Of a DNA stretch of 64,000 bases, positions 61,792 through 64,000 are shown piece after piece. The stretch's first letter is position 1. Each line of letters starts with the position of its first letter. Both the position numbers and the translations under genes were made by a program. The stretch lies in the NCBI GenBank assembly GCA_965222835.1, contig CBDCUQ010000004.1, positions 558,001 through 622,000 on the forward strand. The letters are read 5' to 3'. A model generated the notes under the pieces. That model saw only the letters and a program-made list of their open reading frames with translations. It did no database searches and had not been told where the DNA came from. The stretch comes from CBDCUQ01 sp965222835. GTDB lineage: Bacteria; Pseudomonadota; Alphaproteobacteria; Rhizobiales; Hyphomicrobiaceae.

Positions 61792-62018
61792 GTTTTTTTC
61801 TTTCCATGGTTCGTGTTCGGCGTTTCCGGCCCCTTGCGAGACGTGGTGGCTCTGGCGCGCACGCCTGGCGGATGAGGTGCGCCGTCGCTGCTATACGCGA
61901 CGGCTCCCGCGAATTCAATCCGTGTGCAGGTGGATTGGCCCGACAATTTTCCGGTTGTCAAAAGGGGGCGTGCCGGTCTCTTATGGACCTCAAAGTCTGA
62001 TGCCGTTTGGGGGCAGGT

Positions 62019-63056
62019 ATGCACGACGTATTCATTTCTTACGCGCGCGAAGACCAAGCATTGGCGCAAGACCTTGCACAAGATCTGGGCGCGCGTGGCT
62101 ACCAGGTTTGGTGGGACAGCGAGCTTGTCGGCTCGGATGACTATTACGAGGTCATTCTCACGGCCTTAGCCAATGCGCGGGCCGCCATTGTCATCTGGAC
62201 AAAGCATTCGGTGAAATCGCGTTTTTTGCGGGATGAGGCGCGGTTTGCCTTGCATCATGAAAAGCTGGTCGCCGTCAAAACGCCTGACCTGGATATTTTC
62301 GACATCCCCTTCGGATTTCAAGGCCAGCACACCGATGAGGTTTCCGAACGCGATCAGATCGTGCGGGCGATTGAGAAACTTGGCGCGCGTCCGAAGGACG
62401 TTGGGCAGGCCGCGCCCAGTATTCCAGACAGTGAGGACGCCGCCTGGGCTCACATCAAGGATACGGGAACCGTAAACGACCTGGCCGGGTTCATAGCGGC
62501 TTACCCCAACAGCTTGCACCGGCAGCAGGCTCTGACGCGTCTACAACAGCTGTTGGCTGGTGGCGCATCTGCAGGTGCCAAAGTCGTTGAAAATCCGCAG
62601 CGTGAAAGCAAGCTCTCTGCCTTTATATCCGGTCTTACGCTCCGCGTTCCGTCGTTTCAGACCGTCGGTGGCGCGTTCGTTTCCGCCATCGGCATGATCC
62701 TCGGCTATTTTATTGCGGCAATGATTCTGGTTATGTTTGGCATGTCCATAGAAGACTATGCGCGAGGAGAATTGGGGTTAGAGCGCGAGCGATCGACGGA
62801 CATTGCGGTCACTTTCATATTTGGTGGTCTCGCAATACCTTTGTGGAGACAGTTTAACCGGTGGATCCATCAGAGGTCCTTTATTGCGGCATCTGTCATC
62901 TCGCTCTTATGTATCTTTTTCACGATGTTTTTTGCGTATGGGTTTACGAAAAGCATCTTTTTTGACGCTGGTGACGACTTGCCCACTTTGGCATTGGTCG
63001 TCGTGCTTGTGAGTTCAATCGTCTACGTCGTTTGGAGGTTCCGCAAAGCGCGCTGA
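62019..63056 (+). CDS. TIR-domain membrane protein
   Basis: 345 residues. Canonical bacterial TIR at 1-130: HDVFISYAREDQALAQDLAQDL, YQVWWDSELVG and FLRDEARFAL (Glu73, expected catalytic Glu). A linker with WAHIKDTGTVNDLAGFIAAYPNS follows, then four predicted helices from about 220 to the end. Widespread in Hyphomicrobiales; role unknown, possibly NAD-consuming at the membrane. ATG 62019 follows GGGGGCAGG. Distinct in sequence from the ThsB-like TIR at 59265. Confidence 0.82.
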   Translation: MHDVFISYAREDQALAQDLAQDLGARGYQVWWDSELVGSDDYYEVILTALANARAAIVIWTKHSVKSRFLRDEARFALHHEKLVAVKTPDLDIFDIPFGFQGQHTDEVSERDQIVRAIEKLGARPKDVGQAAPSIPDSEDAAWAHIKDTGTVNDLAGFIAAYPNSLHRQQALTRLQQLLAGGASAGAKVVENPQRESKLSAFISGLTLRVPSFQTVGGAFVSAIGMILGYFIAAMILVMFGMSIEDYARGELGLERERSTDIAVTFIFGGLAIPLWRQFNRWIHQRSFIAASVISLLCIFFTMFFAYGFTKSIFFDAGDDLPTLALVVVLVSSIVYVVWRFRKAR

Positions 63057-63211
63057 CGTGGGTCCGGTGGCGGGCTTCGGTAATCGGACCATACAGGGGG
63101 CAAATGTTCGGTTCCGCCTCCCCTTACGCCATCAATCCTGCACATGAGTGACAATGCAGTGTGAACTCGGGCAGAGCACACAGAAGGCGAAACCGAAGTG
63201 GCTGAAGCTAG

Positions 63212-63889
63212 CTATTGCGAAGAAGACCAGGCTTTAGGTGTGTATGTGGCGGCTTCCTTTCCGAATGGCTTGTACGCTTCTATGTCCTTGAGCGAGGGGT
63301 TCTGGGTGTCAACATATTGGTGCACTTTGTCCTCTGGGTTCACGTCACCGCCAAGAATGCGTTCAACTCCGATCTTTCGTACATTCTTTCCGTCCCACTC
63401 CCAACGCGGTCCGAAATGAAAGACGGCTGCAAACATCAGCTTTGCTGATTTTTCACTGACGCCGCGCGCGCGCATTGCGTAGTAAAATGCTCTGTGCACC
63501 TCTTTCCAGTCTCGCTTGTATTCCTCTGGCCAAAATGTGCGGAATTTCCTGCAATAGTAATCATGCACGATGGCTGCCTCTCGATGTGGACCGGTGAGCG
63601 GGCCGCCCAGAGATGGCCAGAACAGTTTTGGAATTGATGCGCCGTCACTATCGTGTGGAGCCTCGACTTCCCATTCGCGTCCCTTTGGATCGGTATAGAC
63701 GAAATCGTGCAACAAACGAACATTATGGCCCGGCGGCGGCAATAACTTTACGACCGGATCATCATCGAAGACGCCAAACTCAGTCACTCTCTGCAACTCG
63801 CTGTTGCTGATGGCGATGAGAATGCCAAGCACAACTGCGACTGCTATCAGAGAGGCGATAAAGTATCTATTCTTAAGAAAATTGAACAT
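63212..63889 (-). CDS. DUF1353 protein with N-terminal membrane anchor
   Basis: 225 residues. Helix at 8-28 (YFIASLIAVAVVLGILIAI), then the DUF1353 pattern: FVYTDPKGREWEVEAPHDSDGASIPKLFWPSLGGPL, GPHREAAIVHDYYCRK, and HRAFYYAMRARGVS. DUF1353 proteins are often phage- or prophage-related. ATG 63889 with AGAGG upstream. Faces the TIR gene convergently. Confidence 0.85.
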   Translation of the reverse strand: MFNFLKNRYFIASLIAVAVVLGILIAISNSELQRVTEFGVFDDDPVVKLLPPPGHNVRLLHDFVYTDPKGREWEVEAPHDSDGASIPKLFWPSLGGPLTGPHREAAIVHDYYCRKFRTFWPEEYKRDWKEVHRAFYYAMRARGVSEKSAKLMFAAVFHFGPRWEWDGKNVRKIGVERILGGDVNPEDKVHQYVDTQNPSLKDIEAYKPFGKEAATYTPKAWSSSQ

Positions 63890-64000
63890 TGGATGCCTCT
63901 TATCGATCGTTTTAAACAACTCTTATACTATAGATGTATTGGGGTGACACGCATAGAGGCGTTTTACTCTTGATTTCACTCACCCGGTACGTGCGCGACG

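Noticed and set aside
1..64000. CRISPR array, insertion sequence or rRNA operon
   Set aside because: No regularly spaced repeats, transposase gene or rRNA pattern was seen on either strand.

Overview
The window is a stretch of alphaproteobacterial chromosome, most likely from the order Hyphomicrobiales and from a methylotroph related to Methyloceanibacter or Hyphomicrobium. The support is a formaldehyde-activating-enzyme homologue, a class I lysyl-tRNA synthetase, an alphaproteobacterial Fur/Mur-type regulator beside sitABCD, the lpxK/waaA order, DUF2093 and DUF6460 proteins, and GC-rich coding sequence throughout. The genus is inference; no rRNA lies in the window.

Layout. At 1-2,000 lies the end of an unrecognised gene, overlapped by an unusual nucleoside-diphosphate-kinase-like gene. 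At 2,150-4,080 is a nitric-oxide module: nsrR, an NsrR-like operator, a truncated haemoglobin, cytochrome P460 and a YbaN-like protein. After DUF3841, a small secreted protein and dodecin comes sitABCD for Mn/Fe uptake, diverging from its Fur/Mur regulator (7,187-11,379). Then follow dusA, a TSUP permease and eutBC. From 15,800 to 29,156 are membrane proteins, a PuuD-like protein, tRNA-Ser(GGA), msrA, a CHASE4-GGDEF-EAL protein, a methyltransferase, mepA, a fatty-acid-hydroxylase-family enzyme and a VOC/coiled-coil fusion. Class I lysS, a DUF262/DUF1524 (GmrSD-like) protein, pyrD, an ArsC-like protein and a pentapeptide-repeat protein lead to a Crp/Fnr regulator and a TPP-riboswitch-controlled thiC (37,416-39,494). 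Next are two further members of the small secreted family, fumC, a trypsin-like protease/FHA pair and xseA. The lipid A segment (48,398-52,630) holds DUF2093, lpxK, a DUF374-WaaA fusion and a Cys-dependent phosphatase. RNA-modification genes (tadA, rluB, rsmD) follow, then three tandem small DUF4156-like proteins, an SDR and an aldo/keto reductase.

The right end (59,000-63,056) looks accessory. A degraded copy of the SDR 3' end is followed by a ThsB-like TIR gene and then by a gene joining a macro/peptidase-M17-N-like domain to a nucleoside-deoxyribosyltransferase/TIR-like domain. This is a Thoeris-like signal-maker plus sensor-effector arrangement and is the best candidate for an undescribed immune system. 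A second TIR gene with membrane helices follows after the Fae-like gene. Two places, behind rsmD and behind the SDR, carry a second copy of the gene's 3' end downstream of an intervening gene, which may mark past insertion or recombination.

All assignments come from reading the sequence and family knowledge; no database search was run.
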